NCBI GenBank assembly: GCA_019751875.1
Contig: JAIEMV010000005.1
Coordinates: forward strand, 62,001-126,000
DNA length: 64,000 nucleotides
Direction: 5' to 3'
Source: Hyphomicrobium sp.
GTDB lineage: Bacteria; Pseudomonadota; Alphaproteobacteria; Rhizobiales; Hyphomicrobiaceae
Shown here: positions 43,501-51,278 of the stretch, piece after piece
How the letters are laid out: every line of letters begins with the position of its first letter
How positions within the stretch are numbered: the stretch's first letter is position 1
Program-made: the position numbers and the translations under genes
The notes under the pieces: model-generated
Told to the model about the DNA's origin: nothing
What the model saw: only the letters and a program-made list of their open reading frames with translations
Database searches by the model: none

Positions 43501-44866
43501 CGAGGCTTCTGTCTGTCCCCGAAGACGCCCCCAAAACAAAGGTGTCCGCGCCCGCACCCCCTAAGGCGAGCGACCGACCGCTGCCGGACACGATCGTGTC
43601 GTCGCCGTCACCGCCGGACATCTCAATGTCAAATCCCAGCGGACTGGCACCGGAGAGCGGTGTAGCAAAGCGTCCGCTAATCAGGTCATTGCCGGCGCTC
43701 CCCTCCACGGATGTCATTGTCGAGCTGGCGTAGATGCGGTCGTCTCCGGCTGATCCGATCACTCGTTCCAGCGAGCTGATCCAGATCCTGTCTCCATCCG
43801 CGAATGTGCCTTCTGCTGTTCTGGATCCGACGAGAACCACATCCGCGCGGTCCGACGGTGCGAGCATGAGGCTAGATTTTCGAAGGGAAAAATCGATCGT
43901 GTCGCCGCTACCTTCGCGATCCTGACCTTTCAAATCGAAAAATGGCTGGGTCTCTTCGAAGCGCACGCCTTCGCCTAGGATCAGGGTGTCGCTGCGATCG
44001 TCCCAGCGAATGTCTTCGATCGAAAAGAGTTTATCGATACCGGTCGCATGAATGGCAATGAATTGCGGGCGCACATGAGGAACAGGCGAGTCGACACCCT
44101 CGAAGGTCACGACGCCGATACCGGTGTAATCGACCGCGTCCGTGCCATCCTCGGCATAATCCAGTCCGGGTTGGCCGCCGTGGTAGACGTGACTGCCCGC
44201 TGTCCAAAGAAAAACGTCGTCGCCCCGTCCGCCGTAGAGCTTTTCGGTCTGAGAGGTGCTCTGCGTACCCTCGAGTGTGTCGTCCCCGTCGCCTGAAAGA
44301 ATGGTATTGAATGAAAACGCAAGCGTCAGTTGATCATCATCCGACGTGCCGAAAAGTGTTCGTGTTCCGACGGTGAACGTGAGAAACGTGAACGGCAAAT
44401 TCTCGGCAATATCGACGCCGATGTAAAAGAGGAGCGATGCAACAACTGAAGATGAGTTTGAGGTGGGTAGCGGGCTGAATTCTAGATTGAAGGCGAAGTA
44501 CGGATACCCCTGGCTGTCGATGTCGCGTGCCACCGCGGCCATCAACCCCCACTCGGAAAGGGAATCCGTACTTTGAATGATTCGAGATCCGCGCCACCAC
44601 GGGTACTGAATGGCGTCCAGCAATTCTTGCGGGGTAAGTCCGCCATTTGCGGCGGACAACGTCGTGACACCATTGGCACCATCGACGCCGACGGTGAAAG
44701 TGCCATCAGGGTTGGCGTCCCGCGTGCCTTCCATCACCCACCAGCGATCTTGAAACTCGCCGTAGTCGAGTGGGTCCTGCTGAAACACGAGCATCAGGTG
44801 ATCAGCCCTGATCCGCCACAGACCCATTTCTTGAATGGGCACACGTTCAATGCGGATGTTACCCAT
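40523..44866 (-). CDS. Large RTX (hemolysin-type calcium-binding) protein, probable T1SS substrate
   Basis: A 1447-residue protein without a signal peptide. Many nonapeptide repeats of the GGxGxDxUx type occur in several blocks (such as GGRGDDVFLW, GGDGDDTIVSGSGR, GGAGDDIMAGGGGNDRYIVD, GGSGNDILAGGLGNDTFVFSG). Between blocks lie a cadherin-like domain (AEDEFFSYARDV to TYTVSDGRGGQ) and a putative Ig/dystroglycan-type domain (FSDADAHPLFYSADRADGS). The N-terminal about 190 residues are of an unrecognised type. The C-terminus should carry a type I secretion signal. Repeats bind calcium after export, usually for adhesion or enzymatic roles. No ABC exporter or membrane-fusion gene is nearby, so secretion must use a system encoded elsewhere. 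Confidence 0.9.
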   Translation of the reverse strand: MGNIRIERVPIQEMGLWRIRADHLMLVFQQDPLDYGEFQDRWWVMEGTRDANPDGTFTVGVDGANGVTTLSAANGGLTPQELLDAIQYPWWRGSRIIQSTDSLSEWGLMAAVARDIDSQGYPYFAFNLEFSPLPTSNSSSVVASLLFYIGVDIAENLPFTFLTFTVGTRTLFGTSDDDQLTLAFSFNTILSGDGDDTLEGTQSTSQTEKLYGGRGDDVFLWTAGSHVYHGGQPGLDYAEDGTDAVDYTGIGVVTFEGVDSPVPHVRPQFIAIHATGIDKLFSIEDIRWDDRSDTLILGEGVRFEETQPFFDLKGQDREGSGDTIDFSLRKSSLMLAPSDRADVVLVGSRTAEGTFADGDRIWISSLERVIGSAGDDRIYASSTMTSVEGSAGNDLISGRFATPLSGASPLGFDIEMSGGDGDDTIVSGSGRSLALGGAGADTFVLGASSGTDRSLEFVIADADASDRFFVPYSFLKSETGTFEGSLLLPVLGTVTPTIGGASFDVLPQNGGPGAFNGTAAAGYFYLIGQVPLDDTIAHPSGAAVNITNQILFNRDGADLLIHIYSGSYAFDPMFLTLEEQDFTYQEYNFEFATEAVVRIVDFQEGMLGINFYELGDELPFPFPAGSGNPDASKLWNTAQFEQAGGTFLKDALEAEPETPNFDRPPEGEADTRDVISGTDDNDVLAVATEAARTSFSSGANLFGFDGNDELTGGRGRDILDGGAGDDIMAGGGGNDRYIVDSLGDLVVELQNAGIDTVISSVGFSLPDNVEHLSLTGSAAFGQGNASDNRLIGSVNADVLNGLGGDDTLVGAAGDDVLDGGLGDDTYVYQAGDGIDVILASQDATDWDVLRFIGFGTADVGIFQSSDLSAIVLRLADGGRVILDNFFAGASIDAVGFDDETIWDSAFLTVAALQSGPLLNDAPIAGAEDEFFSYARDVVIPSSQLLANDRDVDGDPLTIVAASSTTSGAAVSVTPGGDVTVVAAQGYTGLVTFTYTVSDGRGGQTIAAANLTIVPNAEPALTGAALANQQVNAGQYFSYAIPINTFSDADAHPLFYSADRADGSALPSWLTFNSATREFHGTPPPGFSGDIEIRVTASDSIASSSTTFVVSVAGNVPGLTLVGTAGRDVLTGAAGNDSITGGRGNDTLSGLGGDDVFFVSGNAGFDDYDGGDGFDIIRGSSGNDIIGLRGVTGLIGIEAIDGGDGFDILRLDGSANVLDLTGVTLTSIKQIEGGGGGDLITGSDGDDIIVGGSGNDILAGGLGNDTFVFSGRQGRDSFDGGAGFDTIRGSDGADILFLNRGTDDLISIEAIDLGEGIDILRTGSGADIVDLSVIAVSGLERIETGGGNDRIIGTAANEILSGGFGQDVFVFRGQFGHDIIEDFQLFLGPRRNGDMIDVSGLGFQSFFDILANTQQVGPDSVIRDTETDSSITLLNIAKSLLEPDDFVV

Positions 44867-45360
44867 GCAGGACCTCCGGGAGTACGATCAAACGAGATTG
44901 ATAAGTTCGGTGGATTGGCTGGCGACCGCATCGCATTTGGGCGGCAAGTGCAGCGAGACGTAAGCCCGACAGGCATTCGCGAGAGCCACCTGCACAGATT
45001 TGACTGGCAGATCAACGCACATGGACACGGTGCCCTCAGCAGCGCTTGGATGCGGCGCCACGCCGCTCTCCAACACAATCAAAAATTGCACTGATCCGCG
45101 ATCCGGCTGGCGTCTCGGAAAGTTAACAGTGTTTAACTATAATGGGGCGACATCTGTGCACGAGTCAATGCTCTGTATGAAAATTAATTTGTTATAGCAA
45201 TTTCAAGCATCTGTTTGCATTGTCAGGAGGACGTCAGCGGCAGACGCGACAGCGACCGGAATCGGGGACAACGAAGCAGCACGGCACTTGAAAGGAGCCT
45301 GCAATCTTTGATTGCTATCAAAGTAGCCCAGACATGCCGGACACGGACCTGTCTGCCCGA
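44867..45360. other. AT-rich control region upstream of the RTX gene
   Basis: This 494-bp gap holds no convincing gene. Its part at 45120-45215 is clearly AT-richer than the surroundings, and includes a promoter-like pair and a small dyad described separately. The remaining sequence nearer to the RTX start shows no recognisable site; the predicted leader would be nearly 270 nt. Confidence 0.5.
45123..45168 (-). promoter_or_regulatory. Candidate promoter and dyad of the RTX gene
   Basis: On the minus strand TTGACT (45163-45168), an 18-bp spacer and CATTAT (45139-45144) make a sigma-70-like promoter. Just downstream, GTTAA (45123-45127) and TTAAC (45134-45138) form a 5-bp dyad that could bind a regulator near the start of transcription. 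Confidence 0.4.
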
Positions 45361-46680
45361 TTACGAATTGTCCCGCTTGATGCGCGCCGCGAGAGCCGCT
45401 CCAAAGCCTGCTGCGAGATGATCGGCAACTGCCGCGGCAACGCGAGCGTCTCGCATGTACGCGTTGTGATAGAGCGCATCGCTTAGCCGCTTCCACATGA
45501 CGTCCGGATCGCCGATGCCGGCTTCAATTTGGTCGTTCGCTACGATGCCGTCGTAAAGTTGGTGGGCAGCCTTGAAGATCGCCTTATCGTCGATACCGCC
45601 CAGGTCGATCGCATCCATACGCATTTGCTTTGTGCCCGGAACAGTCGGTGGAGAGCGCGACACACCGATGAGATGAAAAGCGGCATCACCGCCATACGCC
45701 GCTCCGACGATCCCACCGTGAATAAGCAGATTGAGAATACCCGCGTAGAGCCATGCGCCGCCGACGCGCGCCAACAGCCGAATGGTCCCCGTGATGGCTC
45801 CAAACACAATGGGAACGAGCAAGAGGAAGCTGAAATCGACAGCGGTGCCGAATGTGAACTGCCCAGCCTGCACCTTGGCGATGACGGGATCAAGAAAGTA
45901 CCGCCAACTCCAGGCAAACAACGCAGCGGTTCCCACGACGCCAGCCAGCGCCGCAAACGCGTCGAGCGAGCGCCGTGCGCCGTCGACAGTGACGTACCGC
46001 GGTTTCAGCGTCGCGGCCGCTTCGAGAACTCGCATGGCTTCGTCGCGTAGGCTGTGAATCGAAAGCCAGTGGTCAGGATCGATATGTCTGCGCGCGGTCC
46101 AGAGCGCGACCTGCCTGTGAAAGACTTTGCGCAACCCCGCGCGCAGACTCCAGAGTGCGGCCGCACCCAGTAGCGCAAAGACCAGCGCTGCTTCGATCCG
46201 CGGCCCGGTGTCGGCCTGAAGCACGACGTAAATGTAGCCGGCCATGATTGGCGTAATCACGAGCCCGAGAACAATTTGGAAAGTCGCAACGAGCCAGGGA
46301 ACGAGCTTCAGCTGCCGATGAAAGAAAGGCGTGCCGAAGGTGGCGATGCGCTCGACATTGCAAGCCGCCGATCCGCTGCTCATGGCCTCCATAACGATGT
46401 TCCCGCCATGGCTATGCGCGAGAACCGCCAGAGGCCGTCCTTGCTTTGCGGCAGCCTTGATGCGTCCGGCTAAAGCCTTTGCCGCAGCGAGGCGGTCCGC
46501 GTCGGAATTGGCCCCGCTCCAGTGATGCGGTGCAATCTCGACATCTGGCCATCCCCGCGCCGCCAACTCTCGAACAAGGATCTCCGCGAACGGCGAACCG
46601 ATCTGCCACCACTGCCCGCCGCGGCTATCCGGCAGCGCGTCGTTGGTCCCATGCACTGTGATGATGAGAGGCGCCGGCAT
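45361..46680 (-). CDS. Alpha/beta-hydrolase with membrane-spanning C-terminal part
   Basis: A 439-residue protein. The N-terminal hydrolase-like part carries HGTND (10-14) and the nucleophile elbow LAHSHGGN with Ser90. Hydrophobic segments follow at about 125-180 (two or three helices, LVPWLVATFQIVLGLVITPIMAGYIYV) and again at about 240-310, so the hydrolase is anchored in the inner membrane. The combination is unusual; classical lipases do not have this C-terminus. The substrate is unknown. Start at 46680 (MPAPLIITVHG) is preferred because it places the usual strand before HGTND; 46761 is an alternative. It lies upstream of the RTX gene, same strand, 494 bp away. Confidence 0.6.
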   Translation of the reverse strand: MPAPLIITVHGTNDALPDSRGGQWWQIGSPFAEILVRELAARGWPDVEIAPHHWSGANSDADRLAAAKALAGRIKAAAKQGRPLAVLAHSHGGNIVMEAMSSGSAACNVERIATFGTPFFHRQLKLVPWLVATFQIVLGLVITPIMAGYIYVVLQADTGPRIEAALVFALLGAAALWSLRAGLRKVFHRQVALWTARRHIDPDHWLSIHSLRDEAMRVLEAAATLKPRYVTVDGARRSLDAFAALAGVVGTAALFAWSWRYFLDPVIAKVQAGQFTFGTAVDFSFLLLVPIVFGAITGTIRLLARVGGAWLYAGILNLLIHGGIVGAAYGGDAAFHLIGVSRSPPTVPGTKQMRMDAIDLGGIDDKAIFKAAHQLYDGIVANDQIEAGIGDPDVMWKRLSDALYHNAYMRDARVAAAVADHLAAGFGAALAARIKRDNS

Positions 46681-46793
46681 ACTCGTGCCGTCGCATCTCC
46701 GCAGCGATTGTTCAGCAAACATGCTCTGCCCCCGGTCCCGTTCGGAACCGAGAGTGGACACTCCCAGCCGCAGCCGTCAACGGTCGCCCGAAC

Positions 46794-47324
46794 TCATTCC
46801 GTTGCTTTGACAAACGCCAACAGAGACGCACCTTCGACAATCAAGTTGACGCCGACAAGAATGCCGAGCGCCCACGCGGCCGAGAACGGGAAGTTCGTGT
46901 AGAGCATGCCGGCGATGAGGATCGAAAGAATTCCGCTTAAAACGAGGAACCAACGCCCCTCGTTGACCTTGAAGGCCCAGTAGATCTTGGCGATGCCAGC
47001 GACGAACAAGGCAATAATGGCGAACAGCGTCAGGGTCGTGAGCCCAAGCAGCGGATGAGCAAAGATGACGAGACCGGCAACGATGCTGATCACCGCGAGG
47101 AGCATCAGGCCGATCGTCCCGGACCATCGCTCGCTCTTGAAGGCTGCGAACGCCTCAAGCACGCCGCTGATGAGGAAATTAGCTCCCAGCACGAGCGTCA
47201 CGACGAGCCCGGCGATGAAGGGTGAAAACAAGGCGAGAATGCCGAGCGCTATCGCGATGAATGCAGCAAGCTTAAGCGGCCAGCGGGTATCTTCTGTCAA
47301 GGTCGTGCGATCTACCATGGTCAT
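46794..47324 (-). CDS. HdeD family membrane protein
   Basis: A 176-residue protein with six predicted transmembrane helices (WPLKLAAFIAIALGILALFSP, GLVVTLVLGANFLISGVLEAF and four more), the layout of HdeD acid-resistance membrane proteins. HdeD in Escherichia coli contributes to acid resistance at high cell density; its molecular activity is unresolved. GGAGG seven bases before the ATG at 47324 fixes the start. It is divergent from the bactofilin gene. Confidence 0.85.
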   Translation of the reverse strand: MTMVDRTTLTEDTRWPLKLAAFIAIALGILALFSPFIAGLVVTLVLGANFLISGVLEAFAAFKSERWSGTIGLMLLAVISIVAGLVIFAHPLLGLTTLTLFAIIALFVAGIAKIYWAFKVNEGRWFLVLSGILSILIAGMLYTNFPFSAAWALGILVGVNLIVEGASLLAFVKATE

Positions 47325-47544
47325 GAAACGCCTCCATATCAAAATCCCCAATATAACCAGCATACACCGCCGCAGCCGGATAGCGAACCGGGCCTCGGGG
47401 GCCTTGGCTCAAAAGATTAACGGCTGTGGACGGTCGCCAGCATTTGTTGCCCGGCTGGGAATAACGAGAGGGCCGCAGCCGTTGAATACCGTGCGCACCG
47501 GCCCCGCGTCAGATGGCCGAAATGTTGAGAGGGAGTTCAACGCT

Positions 47545-48042
47545 ATGGCGAATCCGCAGCCCGCACAAAATTCGGGAATGCTGTCGATGGGGATGGGCCT
47601 TCGAACGACGCCGCCTCCGACACCGGGCTCGCCGTTTGCGACGTCGCTGAACCAGAATGCGGGCCTTTCGGTGATCGGTACCGACCTCACGATACTTGGC
47701 CAAAACATTGCGATCATCTCGCAGAACAAGCTGCAGATCGACGGCGACGTGCGCGGTGACGTGGTGGGCAAGCAGGTCACGATCAGCAGCGAGGGATCCG
47801 TGGTCGGGACCGTATCGGCGGAAAAGATCGAGGTGCACGGCGGCATCCGCGGCGCCATTCGCGCCGCCGTTGTCATTGTGCATCCGACAGCCCAGGTCGA
47901 TGCCGATATCCTGCATCAATCGCTGTCGGTGGCGGAAGGCGCTCTGCTGGAGGGTAGCCTCAAGAAGTCGAAAGATCCAGGCGAGCTCGTGCCCAATCTG
48001 GATCCGGCAACCTACGCTTCCAAAGCTGGAGCGCTCGTGTAA
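47545..48042 (+). CDS. Bactofilin (polymer-forming cytoskeletal protein)
   Basis: A 165-residue protein. The bactofilin domain (DUF583) runs from about residue 40 to 140, with repeated beta-strand turns LSVIGTDLTILGQN, LQIDGDVRGDVVGKQVTISSEGSVVGTVSAEKIEVHGGIRGAIRA and VHPTAQVDADILHQSLSVAEGALLEG. These build a right-handed beta-helix that polymerises without nucleotides and localises envelope enzymes, for example at stalks or cell poles. The N-terminal 40 residues are flexible and Pro/Gly-rich. GGGAG lies shortly before the ATG at 47545. It converges with the second CorC gene. Confidence 0.9.
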   Translation: MANPQPAQNSGMLSMGMGLRTTPPPTPGSPFATSLNQNAGLSVIGTDLTILGQNIAIISQNKLQIDGDVRGDVVGKQVTISSEGSVVGTVSAEKIEVHGGIRGAIRAAVVIVHPTAQVDADILHQSLSVAEGALLEGSLKKSKDPGELVPNLDPATYASKAGALV

Positions 48043-48050
48043 CGGGGGGG

Positions 48051-48081
48051 CAGCCGCGCGGTCACTCAAGCCGCGCGGCTG
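48051..48081. repeat. 11-bp inverted repeat between bactofilin and CorC genes
   Basis: CAGCCGCGCGG (48051-48061) and CCGCGCGGCTG (48071-48081) form an 11-bp stem with a 9-nt loop. The loop contains the stop codon of the CorC gene. There is no T-run on either side, so it is at most a Rho-dependent or stabilising hairpin. Confidence 0.6.
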
Positions 48082-49376
48082 ACGAGAACTTTGTCAATGC
48101 GACGGCCATCGAGATCGATGACCTCGAACCGCCAGCTGCCGTGCTCGAACGTCTCGCCCACATCGGGCAAGCGGTGCAGCGCATTGAGCACAAATCCGGC
48201 CACGGTTTCATAATCAGGGTCCGGGTCCAGCGTGATCGCAATTTTTTCCGCGAACTCGTCCACAGGCATCCAGCCCGCGACCAGAAATGATCCGTCATCG
48301 CGCACGACGAAGGCTGGCTCATCCTCGCCTTCTTCCTGGAACACGCCGGTGATGGCCTCCAGCACGTCGTTTGCGGTGATGATGCCTTCAAAATGGCCAT
48401 ACTCATCGAAGACCAGGGCCATGTGCACTGTTGACGCGCGAATGGCTTTCACAACGTCCAAAGCACGCGTGTTGTCACTCACGATGGGCGCCGTCTGAAT
48501 GTCGGCGATGGCGCGAATATCGTTCGGAAATTCGGCCGCAGCGTGTGCCGCCATACGGTCGTAAAGAACCTTCACCGTCACCACGCCGACGATCGAATCA
48601 GGCTCTCCGTCTTGCACCGGCAGCCGCGAACGCTTCGTTGCGCGCAGCTTGGCGAGGATCTCCTCCGGCTCATCCGCAAGATCGAGAATCTCCACGTCGC
48701 GTCGCGGCGTCATGAGTCCGGTTGCCGTGCGATCGGCGAGCCGCATGACGCCCGAGATCATCTCCTTCTCTTCCGATTCCAGCACACCGGCACTTTCCGC
48801 TTCGGCAATGATGGTCTTTACTTCATCTTCCGTCATGCGCTGCGCGGCCTCGCCGTGCTGACCCAGGACGCGCAGCAGAACTTTGCCTGACGCATCGAGT
48901 AGCCACACGAGCGGTGCCGATAGCCGCGACAGCAATGACATCGCCGGCGCCACGCGCACGGCCACCCTCTCCGGATCGCGCAGCGCGATCTGCTTTGGTA
49001 CCAACTCCCCGACAATCAAAGAGAGGTAGGTGATGATGATCACCACACTCATGACGCCAATCGTGTCGCCGGCCCGGTCTGATAACCCGAGCGTCTTCAG
49101 CCATTCACCGAGGCGAGCGCCGAGCGTCGCGCCCGATATTGCGCCCGAAAGCACACCAACGAGGGTGATGCCGATTTGCACGGTAGAGAGGAACCGGCCC
49201 GGATCTTCAGCGAGGCGCAGCGCGGTTGCGGCACCCGCGGATCCCTGAGCATGCATCACCGAAAGGCGCGCAGGCCGCGATGACACCACGGCGAGCTCCG
49301 ACATGGCGAGCAAGCCGTTCAAGATGATGAGAACGGCAATGACGGCAATTTCAGTTAACACGAAGATCCAGCACAT
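48066..49376 (-). CDS. CNNM/CorC-family membrane protein (second copy)
   Basis: A 436-residue protein with the same order of domains as the copy at 23662: DUF21 membrane domain (IAVIAVLILLNGLLAMSELAVVSSR in part, VVIIITYLSLIVGELVPKQIAL), CBS pair (LMTPRRDVEILDL, HMALVFDEYGHFEGIITANDVLEAITG) and CorC_HlyC domain (DGSFLVAGWMPVDEF to RIDKVLV). Role probably in ion homeostasis. A GTG at 49409 could extend it, but a -10 box (49415-49420) lies only 6 bp before it, so the ATG at 49376 is preferred. Confidence 0.87.
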   Translation of the reverse strand: MCWIFVLTEIAVIAVLIILNGLLAMSELAVVSSRPARLSVMHAQGSAGAATALRLAEDPGRFLSTVQIGITLVGVLSGAISGATLGARLGEWLKTLGLSDRAGDTIGVMSVVIIITYLSLIVGELVPKQIALRDPERVAVRVAPAMSLLSRLSAPLVWLLDASGKVLLRVLGQHGEAAQRMTEDEVKTIIAEAESAGVLESEEKEMISGVMRLADRTATGLMTPRRDVEILDLADEPEEILAKLRATKRSRLPVQDGEPDSIVGVVTVKVLYDRMAAHAAAEFPNDIRAIADIQTAPIVSDNTRALDVVKAIRASTVHMALVFDEYGHFEGIITANDVLEAITGVFQEEGEDEPAFVVRDDGSFLVAGWMPVDEFAEKIAITLDPDPDYETVAGFVLNALHRLPDVGETFEHGSWRFEVIDLDGRRIDKVLVSRAA

Positions 49377-49414
49377 GCCGGACTGCAACAGAATGGCAGG
49401 CGGCTTCACGCAAC

Positions 49415-49443
49415 ATTATACCAACTGAAGGCGATTGTGCCAT
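49415..49443 (-). promoter_or_regulatory. Sigma-70 promoter of the second CorC gene
   Basis: On the minus strand ATGGCA (49438-49443), a 17-bp spacer and the perfect consensus TATAAT (49415-49420). Transcription would start around 49408, excluding the upstream GTG as a translated start with a ribosome site. Confidence 0.65.
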
Positions 49444-49494
49444 CAGTGATAGGGAGGTGGAGTAGTCGTAGGTGTCGTCGAATCGTGATTGGCC

Positions 49495-49893
49495 ATGCAA
49501 TTCAAGATCCCCCGCGTCGGCGAACCTGTCCCTCAGGACTATGCGCGCCTTCTGCACAACGTGGATAAGTTGGCCGACAGCCTCGACCGGCGGTTTCGCG
49601 TCCCCTTAACCAACATACGCTTCGGCTGGGACCCGGTGGTCGGCTTCGTGCCCATCGCCGGCGATCTCGTCACCGCGGCCCTCGCCGTCCGGATCATCAT
49701 GACGGCCCGCCGCCTCGGCGCGGATCGGGTGCTGTTGCGTCGAATGGCGGGGAACGCGGCCCTCGACATCGGCATCGGTCTCGTGCCCGTCATCGGCGCG
49801 GTGTTTGACGTGTTCTATCGATCGAACGTCCGCAATGTCGAATTGCTGATGGCGGAAATCAGCCGGCAGCGCGCGCCGCCCATGGGCGATTGA
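49495..49893 (+). CDS. DUF4112 family membrane protein
   Basis: A 132-residue protein with two hydrophobic segments (VVGFVPIAGDLVTAALAVRIIM and DIGIGLVPVIGAVFDVFY) linked by a basic loop (ARRLGADRVLLRRMAGN). The repeated GFVPIAGD / GLVPVIGAVFD motif is the hallmark of DUF4112. Function unknown; inner-membrane location is expected. The ATG at 49495 is used; a TTG lies two codons earlier. It converges with the flavodoxin-like gene after 3 bp. Confidence 0.8.
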   Translation: MQFKIPRVGEPVPQDYARLLHNVDKLADSLDRRFRVPLTNIRFGWDPVVGFVPIAGDLVTAALAVRIIMTARRLGADRVLLRRMAGNAALDIGIGLVPVIGAVFDVFYRSNVRNVELLMAEISRQRAPPMGD

Positions 49894-49896
49894 ACG

Positions 49897-50532
49897 CTAG
49901 GTCGGCGCCCAAACTTTGCCCGCACGCGGCGTGTCGATCTGATAATCGCTCACATGCCGCGTGAAAAACGTCTCGCCAAAGCGCCGCGCGGCCCCGACGG
50001 GATCATTTGGATCGCGCACCACATCCCCACGCGCGTTCCCGATACCGTGCACGACGCCCGCGAAGGACCCACGCGTGTAGCGGGCATATTCCTGGATCTG
50101 CGACACGATCCCGCCCGACACCATGGGGAACGTCTCTTCGGAAGAGAGAAGGAGCCCGATGCGTTTTCCCTTCATCCCCTCGATGACGTCGCCCGCCCGC
50201 GGATACGCCGCCGCATAGTAGCAGAACGAGCGATCGAAGAACGCCTTCAACTGCGCCGAAACCCCATACCAGTAGATCGGCGTCGCAGCGATCAACCCGT
50301 CGGCCGGCAAGAACTTCTCAAAGAACACCGCACGGAAATTGTCCTCGATCGAGCACTCTCCGTCCGCTGTCCGGCATTGACGACAATCGCGCAGGAACGC
50401 AGCCACCATGTCGTCGGCATAGACGAAGTCGACGGTGTGTCCGGCGGACAGAAGCCCGTCGCGCGCAGCCTCTGCAAGCATCGCGGAGTTTCCATTCCGC
50501 CGCGGACTGGAGGAGAGGATGAAGGCTTTCAT
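49897..50532 (-). CDS. NAD(P)H-dependent FMN reductase / flavodoxin-fold oxidoreductase
   Basis: A 211-residue cytoplasmic flavoprotein. The start MKAFILSSSPRRNGNSAMLAEAA has the FMN phosphate-binding SSPRxxGNS motif, CRQCRTADGEC resembles the cysteine stretch of the iron-sulfur flavoprotein-like NADPH FMN reductases, and TPIYWYGVSAQLKAFFDR is the conserved FMN isoalloxazine region. It probably reduces quinones or other acceptors. The cysteines could mark an Fe-S-linked subclass; that is not certain. The frame extends to 50649 but the Met at 50532 places the motif at the N-terminus. Confidence 0.8.
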   Translation of the reverse strand: MKAFILSSSPRRNGNSAMLAEAARDGLLSAGHTVDFVYADDMVAAFLRDCRQCRTADGECSIEDNFRAVFFEKFLPADGLIAATPIYWYGVSAQLKAFFDRSFCYYAAAYPRAGDVIEGMKGKRIGLLLSSEETFPMVSGGIVSQIQEYARYTRGSFAGVVHGIGNARGDVVRDPNDPVGAARRFGETFFTRHVSDYQIDTPRAGKVWAPT

Positions 50533-50791
50533 ATTTTGTGGATATCCAGCGCTGGGGCTCTGAAAGGCGGCCGAGATAACCACGCTGCACGCGCGCACGG
50601 AAGACCAATTCAAGGGCCCCTCCCGCCCACAGAAAGCATTCGAACACAATATATTCCGCAGAATGATCGAATAAGGGTAGGATGCGAATATCGGCGGTTT
50701 GTGCGCCGGTGGTCGCTGTTGGGCGGCCCGTTTAAACTTTGGGGAAGACAGGGCGATGCCGGCCTCCAGCCACCCTCGGGAGATTTACAAC

Positions 50792-51079
50792 ATGGATTTG
50801 ACAAGCATTCTCATTCAGGCCGTAAGCGGCGCGCTAGGCGGCAACGCGGCCGGCGCAGCAGCCAAGAACGTGAGCCTCGGTCCGGTTGGCAATACCATTT
50901 CGGGCGCATTGGGCGGAGGACTGCTCGGACCTCTGTTGGCCTCTGTGCTCGGCATGGGCGGCACGGCAGCCGCGAGTGGCCTCGACGTCAACGCCATCGT
51001 TCAGGGGTTCGCCTCAGGCGGTGTGAGCGGAGCTCTGACGGCGCTCGCGCTCGGCTTCCTCAAGTCGAAGTTCGCTTGA
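50792..51079 (+). CDS. Small Gly/Ala-rich hydrophobic protein
   Basis: A 95-residue protein of mostly Gly, Ala, Leu and Ser (ILIQAVSGALGGNAAGAAAKN, SGALGGGLLGPLLASVLGMGG). The pattern of GG-separated amphipathic segments recurs in many proteobacterial hypothetical proteins; I do not know its function. GGGAG precedes the ATG at 50792 at normal distance. A strong terminator follows. It might insert into membranes or self-assemble; both ideas are speculative. Confidence 0.6.
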   Translation: MDLTSILIQAVSGALGGNAAGAAAKNVSLGPVGNTISGALGGGLLGPLLASVLGMGGTAAASGLDVNAIVQGFASGGVSGALTALALGFLKSKFA

Positions 51080-51107
51080 GAGCCATCCCGTTTGCAGCAT
51101 GCAAGAT

Positions 51108-51138
51108 GCGGCGGAGCGCAAGCCCCGCCGCTTTTTTT
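51108..51138 (+). terminator. Rho-independent terminator after the Gly-rich gene
   Basis: GCGGCGG (51108-51114) pairs with CCGCCGC (51125-51131), followed by seven T residues at 51132-51138. It separates the small protein gene from the radical SAM gene. Confidence 0.85.
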
Positions 51139-51278
51139 CGGCTCGGCGCTGTCGGTTCCCTCATTCCGTCCTGCTCCCGCCCCCGCCTGCAAATTGTGCT
51201 GGTGGCGTGCAACTGACGGCCCGCAGCCGCGTTGCCGGCGGCGGGTACGTGCCCGCGCAGGACGCGGGAGCACCCTCA

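Noticed and set aside
44573-45094. 173-codon plus-strand frame at the RTX promoter side
   Set aside because: It overlaps the RTX start antisense and has no ribosome site or recognisable domain.
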